A stretch of DNA of 39,997 nt. Origin: Pseudodesulfovibrio sp. Its GTDB lineage: Bacteria; Desulfobacterota; Desulfovibrionia; Desulfovibrionales; Desulfovibrionaceae. The stretch lies in assembly GCA_016342345.1 (NCBI GenBank), contig JAEINO010000031.1, forward strand, positions 1 through 39,997. The letters are read 5' to 3'. A program made the translations under genes and the position numbers. Every line of letters begins with the position of its first letter. The stretch's first letter is position 1. Shown here piece by piece: positions 18,219 to 27,233 of the stretch. The notes under the pieces are model-generated. The model saw only the letters and a program-made list of their open reading frames with translations. It was not told where the DNA came from and made no database searches.

Positions 18219-18941
18219 ATGACTCACATTGCTTTCATAACTGGAGCCAGCAAGGGAATTGGAGCGGCAACAGCTGTTCAATTGGCGAAAGATGGTTTTG
18301 ATATCTGGTTGAACTACCGTAGCGACACAGTCGGAGCTCAAGAAGTTGCGACTCAAATTGAAACGCTTGGGCGTCAATGCACCCTACTCAAATTCGATGT
18401 TGCAAATTCGAATGAAGTCGAGAATCATCTCACCCCCATGCTTGAAAAAGAAGTGCCTTTCGCGCTTGTCAACAATGCAGGATTCACGCGTGATGGACTT
18501 ATGATGCTGATGAGTTCCGAAGAATGGAACAGTGTTCTCCAGGTACATCTCAACGGTTTCTTTAATGTCACTAAACCAGTTGTCACCAGAATGCTGCGCA
18601 AACGACAAGGGCGCATCGTCAACATCGCTTCCACCTCAGGCGAGACAGGCGTCCCAGGACAAACCAACTACTCCGCGGCCAAGGCCGGACTCATTGGAGC
18701 AACCCGCTCTCTCGCTTTGGAAGTTGCCAAGAGAAACATATTGGTCAACGCAGTTGCTCCTGGATTTATTGAAACGGCAATGCTAGACGAACTCCCCATG
18801 GATGAGATCAAATCTACAATCCCACTTGGTCGTGCCGGGACCCCTGAAGAAGTAGCTGGAACCGTTTCTTTTCTCTGTTCTCCTTCGGCCAGTTACATCA
18901 CCGGGCAAACAATTTCAGTGAACGGTGGCATTTACACCTAG
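18219..18941 (+). CDS. fabG: 3-oxoacyl-ACP reductase (FabG/ApeQ-like)
   Basis: 240 residues, classical short-chain dehydrogenase. The NADPH-binding TGASKGIG is at 8-15 and NNAG at 85-88; the catalytic triad S138, Y151 and K155 sits at the same numbers as in E. coli FabG. It reduces the beta-keto group of ACP-bound chains after each extension. It is the first gene after the promoter and is followed 15 bases later by a ketosynthase. In aryl-polyene clusters the equivalent gene is the ApeQ ketoreductase. Housekeeping FabG cannot be excluded by sequence alone, but the neighbours make a dedicated polyene role likely. Confidence 0.92.
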   Translation: MTHIAFITGASKGIGAATAVQLAKDGFDIWLNYRSDTVGAQEVATQIETLGRQCTLLKFDVANSNEVENHLTPMLEKEVPFALVNNAGFTRDGLMMLMSSEEWNSVLQVHLNGFFNVTKPVVTRMLRKRQGRIVNIASTSGETGVPGQTNYSAAKAGLIGATRSLALEVAKRNILVNAVAPGFIETAMLDELPMDEIKSTIPLGRAGTPEEVAGTVSFLCSPSASYITGQTISVNGGIYT

Positions 18942-18956
18942 CCACCCAAAATAAGA

Positions 18957-20171
18957 ATGTACAAAGTAGCAATTACAGGCATCGGAATCATATCCGTATT
19001 GGGAAACACGGTCGACACTGTGTCATCTTCGCTATACAAAGGGCAATCGGGCATTGTCATTGATGAAGACCGAGTTGAGTTGGGCTTCGAAAGTCCCCTC
19101 ACAGGAATCATCAACGACTTTGATCCGGCAACTCGACTTTCACGCAAACAAAGAAAAACCATGACCTACCATGCCATCCAGGCCCATGCAGCCACTTTGG
19201 ATGCATTAGAAATGTCTGGGTTACAACCCGAGGATTGGCAAAACGACCAAACTGGGTTGATATTTGGTTGCGACTCAAGCAGCATTGCTGCCATTGAGCA
19301 GGTTCGTATTCTCAAGGAAAAAGGCAACACTGGCCTCATCGGAAGCGGTGCTGTTTTTCGTTCTATGACATCAAATGTAACCATGAACCTCAATATGCTA
19401 CTCAAAACGCGTGGGGCCGCATGGTCAGTAAGTTCCGCGTGCTCAAGCGGAGGACATGCGATAGGGCAGGCATTTACCCTCATATCTACAGGCCAACAGG
19501 ATCGCGTAATATGCGGAGGCGCACAAGAAATCAATTGGGAATCCATGTGCAGTTTTGACGGACTTGGTGCTTTCACTTCCAACACAGATGCCCCCGCAAA
19601 AGCCTGTCGTCCATTTGATAAAAATCGTGATGGCCTTGTTCCTAGCGGCGGCGCGGCATCCATCGTATTGGAAAGGTATGATCACGCCAAAGCCAGGGGA
19701 GCCCATATTTTAGGAGAGGTCTGCGGTTATGGTTTTTCCTCCGATGGAGAACAGCTTTCCAATCCGAGCACAACGGGTCTATCCATTGCCGGCGCAAAGG
19801 CCTTGAAATGGGCAAAGATTGCCCCCAAGGACATAGATTATGTTTGCGCCCACGCGACAGCAACACCCGCCGGTGACAGTGCAGAAGCTGCCAATCTAAG
19901 AAACCTCTTCGAAGGATGTTCTCCTACCATCTCCTCAACCAAGTCAATGACTGGTCATGAACTGTGGATGTCTGGAGCAAGCCAAGTAGTATACTCTACG
20001 ATTATGGCCAGGGACGGCTTCATAGCACCAAACATCAACCTCGAAACTTTAACTCCGGAAGCTGAAGGGCTGCATATTACACCAACAACCATTGAACGCG
20101 CGCCCCGGTCCGTGCTGTGCAATTCTGCTGGATTCGGTGGTACAAATTCCTGTCTGGTCCTCAAATACTGA
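18957..20171 (+). CDS. Beta-ketoacyl-ACP synthase, FabB-like (KS 1)
   Basis: 404 residues with a full thiolase-fold ketosynthase. The Cys-His-His triad is intact: C162 in SSACSSGG, H299 in CAHATAT and H334 in MTGHE, with K329. These match the FabB positions (163, 298, 333). It condenses malonyl-ACP with a growing acyl chain. The HATATPAGD segment differs from the usual HGTGTxxND, a FabB-like trait. It follows the ketoreductase and overlaps the next gene by one base (TGATG). The best counterpart in aryl-polyene clusters is one of the FabB-type ketosynthases (ApeR or ApeO). Confidence 0.9.
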   Translation: MYKVAITGIGIISVLGNTVDTVSSSLYKGQSGIVIDEDRVELGFESPLTGIINDFDPATRLSRKQRKTMTYHAIQAHAATLDALEMSGLQPEDWQNDQTGLIFGCDSSSIAAIEQVRILKEKGNTGLIGSGAVFRSMTSNVTMNLNMLLKTRGAAWSVSSACSSGGHAIGQAFTLISTGQQDRVICGGAQEINWESMCSFDGLGAFTSNTDAPAKACRPFDKNRDGLVPSGGAASIVLERYDHAKARGAHILGEVCGYGFSSDGEQLSNPSTTGLSIAGAKALKWAKIAPKDIDYVCAHATATPAGDSAEAANLRNLFEGCSPTISSTKSMTGHELWMSGASQVVYSTIMARDGFIAPNINLETLTPEAEGLHITPTTIERAPRSVLCNSAGFGGTNSCLVLKY

Positions 20172-21658
20172 TGCCATCTTACGATCATATCGTTGTCGGA
20201 GGTGGAATATCAGGCATGACCACTGCCATGCTTCTTGCCAAGGATGGAGCACAAGTTGCGATCATTGAATCTTTTCCACTTCTTGCTCCAACAGTAAGAG
20301 GATTTCGTCGAAAAGGCGTGCTCTTTGATACAGGACTGCATTATGTCGGAGGCTTGGGTGATGGGCACCCTTTGGATGTCTACTTTAAACACCTTGGCAT
20401 TTCCAACCACATCAGAAAAAAAGCATACAACCCCTGTGGATTTGACCGTTTCCTTTTCGAGAAAAAAGCACTCAGCTACGACATCCCATGCGGCTTTGAC
20501 AAATTGACCAGCACGTTTACCAAGTGGTTCCCCAATGAAGGTAAATCCATAGAACGCTACTTTACAGCCATACAGCAAACGCTTGATGCGTCACCCTTTC
20601 TAAATTTCTCAATGGACTTCGATCTTGGAAGTGCTATTCACAGTGACACCACAACACTGGAAGATTTCCTTGCCGGCATTACTGAAAACGAAGAACTTAA
20701 AACCCTCCTATGCTATCAGAATCTTCTCTACGGTGTTCCTCCTACAGAAGCCCTCCTGATCACTCATGCTCTAGTCGCCGGGTCCTACTACATGTCCGCG
20801 CACACTATTGAAGGCGGAGGGAATGCTTTAGTCAAAGCCTATGAAAAAAGGTTGAAGGAACTGAATGTTGAGTGCTTCTGCGGAAACCGTGTGGAGTCAA
20901 TACTGATCAACGATGCCAAAGAGGTTGAAGGTGTCACCCTCAATACAGGAAAGAATCTTTCAACCAGATCATGTATTTGGACGGCTCACCCACATGGATT
21001 GATCAAAGCGACACCGGATTCGGCTTTCCGTCCTGCCTTCAAAAAACGTCTAGCGATCCTTGAAGATACGACCTCAGCCCTAATGTTATTCGGCATCTGT
21101 GAGGAACCCATAGAAAGCCTAAACGGCCGCAACATATTCCTTTGGCCCGGTGGGTCCTTCGACGACAACCTCAATGGACGCTCAAATCAAAACGAAAGCA
21201 TCATCTATCTGTCTTCAACCTATGATAAAAAATCAAAAAAGACGGCAATCACGGCAATAACGCCTCAGCCATATGGCCCCTATGCCCAATGGAAGGACTC
21301 AAAACGTGGCAACCGTCCCCCAGAATACGTAGAGCACAAGAAAAACGTTCTTGAAACGTTCAAACAAGAAATATTTCGGCGCGCCCCAGAACTTCAGGGC
21401 TCAATCGAGTTTATTGACGGCGCAACGCCTTTAACACTCAAAGACTATTGTGCAACGCCGACCGGCAGCCTCTACGGACTCAAACATTCCGTGAACCAAT
21501 TCAACCCGGCCCCGATCACAAAGGTGTCAGGCTTAACGATTGCAGGCCAAGGGATAGTAGCCCCAGGGATACTCGGGGCCATCGTCTCTGCATATCTTAC
21601 CTGTGGCATACTCATCGGGCATGACCACCTGCACAAAGAACTAAGGCAGCACGCATGA
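20171..21658 (+). CDS. FAD-dependent phytoene-desaturase/retinol-saturase-like oxidoreductase
   Basis: 495 residues from ATG 20171, which overlaps the preceding stop. It has an N-terminal Rossmann FAD site, VVGGGISG (GG at 10-12, G15, acidic E33), then the family's FDTGLHYVGG segment and the C-terminal AGQGIVAPGILGAIVSA FAD-capping motif. This is the CrtI/RetSat superfamily, which desaturates, isomerises or saturates conjugated polyene chains. No carotenoid synthesis genes (phytoene synthase, GGPP synthase) are nearby, so the substrate is more likely an ACP- or lipid-bound polyene from this cluster. Phytoene-desaturase-like genes also occur in the candidate ladderane clusters of anammox bacteria. 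It is not part of the standard aryl-polyene set. Confidence 0.85.
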   Translation: MPSYDHIVVGGGISGMTTAMLLAKDGAQVAIIESFPLLAPTVRGFRRKGVLFDTGLHYVGGLGDGHPLDVYFKHLGISNHIRKKAYNPCGFDRFLFEKKALSYDIPCGFDKLTSTFTKWFPNEGKSIERYFTAIQQTLDASPFLNFSMDFDLGSAIHSDTTTLEDFLAGITENEELKTLLCYQNLLYGVPPTEALLITHALVAGSYYMSAHTIEGGGNALVKAYEKRLKELNVECFCGNRVESILINDAKEVEGVTLNTGKNLSTRSCIWTAHPHGLIKATPDSAFRPAFKKRLAILEDTTSALMLFGICEEPIESLNGRNIFLWPGGSFDDNLNGRSNQNESIIYLSSTYDKKSKKTAITAITPQPYGPYAQWKDSKRGNRPPEYVEHKKNVLETFKQEIFRRAPELQGSIEFIDGATPLTLKDYCATPTGSLYGLKHSVNQFNPAPITKVSGLTIAGQGIVAPGILGAIVSAYLTCGILIGHDHLHKELRQHA

Positions 21659-22881
21659 AACGAGTTGTTATAACCGGTATGGGAGCAGTTTCTCCCTTTG
21701 GCACAGGAACAGACTCACTCATGAAGAGCCTAAGTGCTGGCGATAGTGGCATCCGGTCCATGGATGATTTTGCACAAATCACCGGACTTAAACCAACAAT
21801 TGCCGGTAAAGTCCCAGACTACAATGCAAAATCAATCCCCCGTAAATTTCGGCGCACAATGTCGCCAATGTCAATATTTGCCACTCTGGCCGCCCAAGAA
21901 GCCATTTCCCAAGCCGGACTCAACAAAGATATCCTTAGTGGAGGGACAACTGGACTATCTGTCAGTTCAACAGTTGGCAGCGTTCAGGCACTCCAGTCTT
22001 TCTTCACCACATTTTTGAATGGGTTCAGCATCGAGGAAATCAAAGCAACAGAGTTCTTCAAGATCATGAACCACAGTTGTGCGGCAAACCTTGCTCAGTG
22101 CTTTGAAATCACCGGCAGGGTCATGGCGCCGTCTGCGGCTTGCTCTACAGGATGCCAGACCATCGGACTGGCAGCAGAGGCCATTGCTATTGGAAAACAG
22201 GATATAATGCTTTGCGGTGGAGCCGACGAGCTACACCCTCTCACCGTTGGCACATTCGATATTATTCAAGCAGCTTCGACCGGTTACAATAAACAACCAA
22301 CGTCCACTCCCCGTCCGTTTGACCGCGACAGAGACGGAATTGTCTGTGCTGAAGGTGCTGGCATTCTTGTATTGGAATCTCTCGATTCAGCACAGGAACG
22401 GGGAGCTGATATTCTGGCAGAAATCATTGGTTTCTCTTCAACTGCAGATCCATCAAACCTTGCCAGCCCCAGTTCGGCTGCTATAGCCCGATGCATGCAA
22501 CTCGCACTCGACGACGCAGGCATTCCGCCTGAAGCAGTGCAATACGTCAATGCACATGCAACCGGCACCAAGTTGGGAGATGCGGCAGAAAATTCGGCCA
22601 TTGCGTCTCTCTTTGGGAGCAAGCCACTTGTCAGTAGCCTCAAAGGGCACCTTGGGCATACCATGGCTGCCAGTGGGGCACTTGAAACAATTGCCACAGT
22701 CTTAATGATGAATAATGGGCTTGTGGTTCCAACAAGAAATCTGATAAACATCGCACCGGACTGTATGGGAAGCAGGCACATCAGACAAATCGAACGCCAA
22801 CCAGTTTCAATGGCGCTAAAAAACAGCTTCGCCCTTGGCGGAATTAATACATCGATAATTCTCCGGAGAGATAATGACTGA
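21655..22881 (+). CDS. Beta-ketoacyl-ACP synthase, FabF-like (KS 2)
   Basis: 408 residues, starting inside the stop of the flavoprotein gene (ATGA). The triad is complete: C163 in SAACSTGC, H301 in NAHATGT and H335 in GHLGHT, with K330. The GTG-type motifs and overall length match FabF-like elongating ketosynthases. It is one of three catalytically complete ketosynthases in the cluster. Its stop overlaps the start of the ACP gene by eight bases, so the two are probably translated together and work together. Which extension step it performs cannot be read from the sequence. Confidence 0.92.
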   Translation: MKRVVITGMGAVSPFGTGTDSLMKSLSAGDSGIRSMDDFAQITGLKPTIAGKVPDYNAKSIPRKFRRTMSPMSIFATLAAQEAISQAGLNKDILSGGTTGLSVSSTVGSVQALQSFFTTFLNGFSIEEIKATEFFKIMNHSCAANLAQCFEITGRVMAPSAACSTGCQTIGLAAEAIAIGKQDIMLCGGADELHPLTVGTFDIIQAASTGYNKQPTSTPRPFDRDRDGIVCAEGAGILVLESLDSAQERGADILAEIIGFSSTADPSNLASPSSAAIARCMQLALDDAGIPPEAVQYVNAHATGTKLGDAAENSAIASLFGSKPLVSSLKGHLGHTMAASGALETIATVLMMNNGLVVPTRNLINIAPDCMGSRHIRQIERQPVSMALKNSFALGGINTSIILRRDND

Positions 22882-23146
22882 CCTAGAAGCAATACAACTT
22901 ACCAACGAACTACTTGCTGAAGAATTTGAACTCGAACTTGACCAAATGAAACCAGAGGCATTGTTCAAAGAAGACCTTGAACTCGACAGCCTTGATGCTG
23001 TTGATATGGTTATTGTTCTTGAACAGGCTTTCAATTTTAAAATCAAAAAAGATGAAGCCTTTAAGAAAATCCGCTCTTTGGGCAATCTCCATGATTTCGT
23101 TCTCGACAAAAAGAATGAGCACCCCACCGCTGTATCAAATACTTAA
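22874..23146 (+). CDS. Acyl carrier protein 1
   Basis: 90 residues, acidic, with the phosphopantetheine-attachment motif ELDSLDAVDMVI; the modified serine is S39. This carries the growing chain as a thioester. It lacks the long tail of a PKS fusion and is of ordinary type II size. It overlaps the end of the FabF-like gene by eight bases. A second ACP lies at 34578-34829, as in aryl-polyene clusters, which normally encode two (ApeE and ApeF types). No phosphopantetheinyl transferase is in the window. Confidence 0.92.
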   Translation: MTDLEAIQLTNELLAEEFELELDQMKPEALFKEDLELDSLDAVDMVIVLEQAFNFKIKKDEAFKKIRSLGNLHDFVLDKKNEHPTAVSNT

Positions 23147-23264
23147 AAAAACAAGCTCGCCTCACCCGGCATAAGAAATCGGCAAAAAAAAGAGTAGCCA
23201 ATAAAAAGCGACTTGGTCTATAACCCAAACTCTTTATAGCAAATCATTACCTGGGAGGCTTTTC

Positions 23265-23858
23265 ATGCAAAAATGTTTCAAGTTGTTATTCCTCATAGCC
23301 CTTATGACTCTCGCCGGTTGTGCCTCTGCATTGATGGCCAAAACCGAAGATGGGATGAAACCGTACAACCCAGACCCGGAAAAGGCCACCGTCGTCTTCA
23401 TGCGCCCATCTGCTTTTGGGGGTGCGATTCAGTCCTCTGTCTACCAGTACGACCAAACTGACCCAAAATTCATTGGCATCATTTCTACTAACTACAAGAT
23501 CGCTTACCAAGCAGAACCGGGGCAGCACACTTTCATGGTCGTCGGAGAAAATGCAGACTTTCTGGAAGCAGATCTCGCTGCCAACCACATATACTACGTG
23601 ACAGTTGAACCCCACTGGGGCGCTTTCAAAGCCCGTTTTTCCCTTGACCCGATTCCAGAATCGGAATTTGCCACCGAAGATTTCAAAGACGATTTAGCTG
23701 AATGTCATTTCGTCCAAAACACCCCAGCGTCCTTGCAGTGGTTCGGTGACAACAAGGCGGATATTATCGAGAAACACGACTATTTTTACACAAAATGGCA
23801 AGAAAAGCCTGCGGAAGAACGACACCGCCTCGCCAAAACAGACGGACGTCCACTCTAA
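23265..23858 (+). CDS. Outer-membrane lipoprotein, DUF2846-like
   Basis: 197 residues behind GGGAGG. The signal peptide ends in the lipobox LAGC, giving a lipid-modified Cys at 19. The body has FMRPSAFGGAIQSSVY and the PGQHTFMVVGENADF segment, which resemble DUF2846/carboxypeptidase-regulatory-like lipoproteins of unknown function. There is no Asp at +2 after the Cys, so it should go to the outer membrane. It is separated from the ACP gene by 118 non-coding bases and followed by a terminator hairpin. It is a cell-envelope partner of the lipid product at best by inference. Confidence 0.75.
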   Translation: MQKCFKLLFLIALMTLAGCASALMAKTEDGMKPYNPDPEKATVVFMRPSAFGGAIQSSVYQYDQTDPKFIGIISTNYKIAYQAEPGQHTFMVVGENADFLEADLAANHIYYVTVEPHWGAFKARFSLDPIPESEFATEDFKDDLAECHFVQNTPASLQWFGDNKADIIEKHDYFYTKWQEKPAEERHRLAKTDGRPL

Positions 23859-23866
23859 ACAGCCTT

Positions 23867-23891
23867 GGCCGGGACATCCCGGCCATTTTTA
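23867..23891 (+). terminator. Rho-independent terminator inside the polyene cluster
   Basis: A perfect seven-base-pair GC stem, GGCCGGG (23867-23873) and CCCGGCC (23878-23884), closes an ACAT loop and is followed by ATTTTTATTT. It lies between the DUF2846-like lipoprotein and the acyltransferase start at 23898. It would stop or reduce transcription from the upstream promoter, so the downstream genes either depend on read-through or on an internal promoter I cannot place. Confidence 0.7.
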
Positions 23892-23897
23892 TTTATT

Positions 23898-24638
23898 ATG
23901 AACACCCTACGCACCATATGGATCAACCTCGGTATCTACACAGGCACCGTTATTTGGACTATCACGGGGATTCTTGCTTCACCCTTTGTCTACGTACTGT
24001 TGCGAAGCACAAAAAAATACACTCACGCCAAAGCTGCTCGCAAACTGATATGGATATATGGCCGTGTCTGGATAAGAATGGTTTCCCTATTCACACCGAT
24101 TCACTTGCCCGAAGACGACATACCATCTCCTTGCGTACTTGTTGTCAATCACGCCTCTTTTTTTGATGTGTACTTCATAGGGGTTCTACCTCAGTGGAAT
24201 GTTTGTCTAGCGGTCCGCGACTGGCCTTTTAGCATCCCTTTCTTCAAACCCTTCATGCTTGCTGCAGGATACATCAACACTGAAAGCTCTGAACCGGGAC
24301 ATGTCATTGCACAATCCGTCAAGACTATTCAGGACGGCTGCACAATGATCTATTTCCCAGAGGGAACACGAAATTCGACCGGTAATTTAAGACGATTCTA
24401 TTCTGGTGCTTTTCACACTGCCCTTACAGCAAATGTTCCAGTCGTTCCTCTTTGTATTTCAGGTACAAACACACTTCTACCCAGGGGGGCGAAATGTATC
24501 CGACCTACAACAATAAAGACCCGCTTGCTTCCTCCCGTATATCCAGATAGATATCAGCGACTCGCTAATGGACATATCGCGATGCGAAAAGATGTCAAAA
24601 AAATCATGACTCAAGCTCTTCAGGAAATGGCTGTATAA
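23898..24638 (+). CDS. PlsC-type 1-acylglycerol-3-phosphate acyltransferase-like protein (ApeD-like)
   Basis: 246 residues from ATG 23898. An earlier TTG would lie inside the terminator stem, so I reject it. A hydrophobic N-terminus (about 8-35) anchors it in the inner membrane. The acyltransferase motif I is NHASFFD (H85, D90) and motif III is FPEGTR (153-158). PlsC-family enzymes transfer an acyl chain to a lysophospholipid-like acceptor. In aryl-polyene clusters the homologue (ApeD-type) is thought to move the polyene or a fatty acid to the lipid anchor. There is no clear Shine-Dalgarno, since the region is taken by the terminator tail. Confidence 0.87.
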   Translation: MNTLRTIWINLGIYTGTVIWTITGILASPFVYVLLRSTKKYTHAKAARKLIWIYGRVWIRMVSLFTPIHLPEDDIPSPCVLVVNHASFFDVYFIGVLPQWNVCLAVRDWPFSIPFFKPFMLAAGYINTESSEPGHVIAQSVKTIQDGCTMIYFPEGTRNSTGNLRRFYSGAFHTALTANVPVVPLCISGTNTLLPRGAKCIRPTTIKTRLLPPVYPDRYQRLANGHIAMRKDVKKIMTQALQEMAV

Positions 24639-24673
24639 AATTACCAAACTCAAACAAGGCGATGAGGATAAAA

Positions 24674-25075
24674 ATGACCAGACTAACAATGCTTCTCTTG
24701 GCACTCACAAGCATTCTCATGCTGGCAGCATGTCGAACTGCTCCAGTCTATAACGTCAACGACGCAGCGGTCCCATCTCCACAGAACAATCCTCTAACCA
24801 TGCCACAAATTGAAGAAGCAATCGTCAAAGCAGGCGCCGGACTGGGCTGGAATATGAGAGCAATCAAACCAGGACTTGTCGAAGCTACATTGAATATTCG
24901 TGCCCACCAGGCTGTTGTTAACATCACCTACAATCAAAAAGACTACAACATTGTTTACAAAAGCAGTAGCAATCTCAAATACAACGGCACCAAGATTCAC
25001 AGCAATTACAACGGATGGGTTAAAAACCTGAGTCAAGCGATCAACAACAATCTCGCAACAAAGCAGTACCAATAG
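24674..25075 (+). CDS. Small lipoprotein of unknown function
   Basis: 133 residues from ATG 24674, which has GAGG at the right distance; an ATG at 24662 is also possible. The signal peptide ends LAAC (Cys 20 in this numbering). The mature part has a short proline-rich linker, IEEAIVKAGAGLGWNM and a C-terminal NYNGWVKNLSQAINNNL. It resembles a family of small outer-membrane lipoproteins without known function that sit near lipid-export genes. It lies 35 bases after the acyltransferase and 50 before the radical SAM fusion. Confidence 0.7.
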   Translation: MTRLTMLLLALTSILMLAACRTAPVYNVNDAAVPSPQNNPLTMPQIEEAIVKAGAGLGWNMRAIKPGLVEATLNIRAHQAVVNITYNQKDYNIVYKSSSNLKYNGTKIHSNYNGWVKNLSQAINNNLATKQYQ

Positions 25076-25125
25076 ATACGTCGAAGAGGTGGAATACTTT
25101 CTACCGCTCTGCTTAAAGGAATAAA

Positions 25126-26601
25126 ATGTCTGGCAATAGATGCTGGGGTAGTCCTTTCACGGACACCGAGATCACGGATGCCAAAGATAATGGCAAGCTC
25201 CTGACCATGGAGCTTGAGTTAAGTCGAATCTGCAACCTCAAGTGCATATACTGCTACGCAGAATCCGGCAGCCAACTTGCCAACGAACTCTCGTTTGACG
25301 AAATTGTTAATGCTCTAGATCAAGGAGTAGAACTCGGCGTACGCAAAATCATCGTCCTCGGTGGAGGCGAACCCTTGGCATATCCGCGTATCATGGATGT
25401 ACTGCGCGCCATTCGCGAAAGGAACCTTGAAATCGAGCTCTTTACTAACGGAACCTTACTAACACAGGAAATCGTCGAAGAGCTCAAGAGACTGGAAGTC
25501 AATCCTGTCATCAAATTCAATAGCCTGCGCCCAGAAATTCAGGACCACCTCGCCGGTAAGGTTGGCGCCTTTGAATCCATACAAAAGGGACTAGAACTGT
25601 TACAAAAAGCAGGCTACCCTAACGACACCCTTTCCTTAGGGGCGCAAACAGTTATTTGCCAACCAAATTACGACGAATTACCCACGATGTGGCGTTGGCT
25701 ACGTTCCAAAGACATCATCCCCTATTTCGAGACTATCACTGAACAAGGTCGAGCCAAACAGCATGGAGATCTTGTTGTCACGCCCTCAAAACTGCAACAG
25801 CTATTCGACAAACTTTCCCAAATCGACCGAGATGAATTTGGTATAGAGTGGGAACCCAAACCTCCTGTCGCAGCCTTTACCTGTCAACGTCACCTCTATT
25901 CCTGCACCGTCACCTCACTCGGCGATATCATCCCCTGTCCCGGAGTTGACATCCCAGCCGGCAACATTCGACAAATGACGATAAAAGACATCATAGCCAA
26001 AAGTGATGTTTTCAAAAATCTTCGCAACATTCGTGAAACCATCAAGGGCAAATGCAAGGACTGCGACTTGAGCAATGAGTGCTACGGCTGTCGAGGTATG
26101 GCCTATCACCATACCGGTGACTATCTTGCCTCGGACCCGCTCTGTTGGCGCAACACACCAGTACAGACAATGCAGCTCCCACTACCAGCGTGTAAAGTCA
26201 TCCCGCACCGCGACTCCATGTTGCTCATAGATACACTTGTCACATCTATGCAGGGGCAAGGACGGGCTGAAACGACACGACCTGCCACATGCATTGCCTC
26301 AGAGGCTTCAAGTGTACTCACCCCCCTGATTTTTGTGGAACTCATAGCCCAAACATATGCCGCCGTTAAAGGATGGGAAATAGCCCAGGCAGGCAAGGAG
26401 TTCCCAATAGGCTACCTTGTCGGCGTACAAAAGTTTGAAATACTAAAACCAGCGCACGCTGGTGACAGGCTTGTCATCGATGTTTCCACTGTTGGGGAAT
26501 TTGAGGGTTTTGCCATCGTTGCAGGAACGATCTTAAACAAGGACGAAATCCTGGCTACAGGCAAAATAAAACTATGGGTTCCTCAAGGAGAAGGCGAGTA
26601 A
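25126..26601 (+). CDS. Radical SAM-SPASM enzyme fused to an ApeP-like hotdog dehydratase subunit
   Basis: 491 residues. The radical SAM motif is RICNLKCIYC (C36, C40, C43), followed by GGGEPL and a complete TIM-barrel-like region. Cysteines between 253 and 340 (FTCQ, CPG, CKDC, CYGC, LCW) form a SPASM/Twitch-like auxiliary Fe-S region. From about 351 to 491 the chain changes to a hotdog fold: PHRDSMLLID at 360-369 and FVELIAQTYAA at 403-413 match ApeP/FabA-like 3-hydroxyacyl-ACP dehydratase subunits, including the Glu at 405. No GHFP histidine is present in this half. The fusion is unusual; the standard aryl-polyene cluster has ApeP as a separate protein. A dehydratase coupled to radical chemistry on the same ACP-bound chain is an inference. 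Confidence 0.85.
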   Translation: MSGNRCWGSPFTDTEITDAKDNGKLLTMELELSRICNLKCIYCYAESGSQLANELSFDEIVNALDQGVELGVRKIIVLGGGEPLAYPRIMDVLRAIRERNLEIELFTNGTLLTQEIVEELKRLEVNPVIKFNSLRPEIQDHLAGKVGAFESIQKGLELLQKAGYPNDTLSLGAQTVICQPNYDELPTMWRWLRSKDIIPYFETITEQGRAKQHGDLVVTPSKLQQLFDKLSQIDRDEFGIEWEPKPPVAAFTCQRHLYSCTVTSLGDIIPCPGVDIPAGNIRQMTIKDIIAKSDVFKNLRNIRETIKGKCKDCDLSNECYGCRGMAYHHTGDYLASDPLCWRNTPVQTMQLPLPACKVIPHRDSMLLIDTLVTSMQGQGRAETTRPATCIASEASSVLTPLIFVELIAQTYAAVKGWEIAQAGKEFPIGYLVGVQKFEILKPAHAGDRLVIDVSTVGEFEGFAIVAGTILNKDEILATGKIKLWVPQGEGE

Positions 26602-27233
26602 TGAGATATGTAATTGCCATACTCTGCATTGCCCTTCCACTTATGGCTTGGGCTAATCAATCAAGTATGGAACCAAACAAACAGTTGCTGGTGGAGCTTC
26701 AACTCAAAGCAAAACAGATCCAGAGCATTTCCAGCCATTTTTCACAGGAAAAACACTTGGAGATGTTTGATGAAGTTCTCGTATCCAAGGGGCGTTTCGC
26801 ATTTCAAAAACCAGCGAGTCTACGCTGGGAATACCTAGAACCTTTTCGTGCAGGATTCCTACTCAATGACGGAACGGGAAAGGAATGGGATGAAGCCTCT
26901 GACAATGAACGAAATTTCACGTTGGAATCATCACCAGCCATGTCCATGGTCGCCAGTCAGATAATGGCATGGACGACGTTTGACATTGAATGGCTTGAAA
27001 GCCGGTACACAATACAGCTAACCGATACAACTCCAGTCACTCTTGAATTATGCCCCCGCGGCGATGCCGCCAAAGAATTCCTTAAATACCTTACCGTCAC
27101 CTTTTCTGCTGACAACCGCACCATCAGCTTGCTTGAACTCCATGAAACCGATGGAGATTTTACACGTATATCCTTCGACAATCCCAGAATCAACGACATC
27201 CTGGCAGAAAAAACCTTCACTGCGGTCCGATGA
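26601..27233 (+). CDS. LolA-like outer-membrane lipoprotein carrier (ApeL-like)
   Basis: 210 residues; ATG 26601 overlaps the stop of the previous gene (TAATG). A cleavable signal peptide (residues 1-18, ending MAWA) leads into a LolA fold with the QIQSISSHFSQEKHLEMFDE start, GRFAFQKPASLRWEY and a long beta-rich body. In aryl-polyene clusters the LolA-like protein (ApeL type) is part of the export route with the MMPL transporter and carries lipid across the periplasm. It overlaps the transporter gene by four bases. Confidence 0.85.
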   Translation: MRYVIAILCIALPLMAWANQSSMEPNKQLLVELQLKAKQIQSISSHFSQEKHLEMFDEVLVSKGRFAFQKPASLRWEYLEPFRAGFLLNDGTGKEWDEASDNERNFTLESSPAMSMVASQIMAWTTFDIEWLESRYTIQLTDTTPVTLELCPRGDAAKEFLKYLTVTFSADNRTISLLELHETDGDFTRISFDNPRINDILAEKTFTAVR

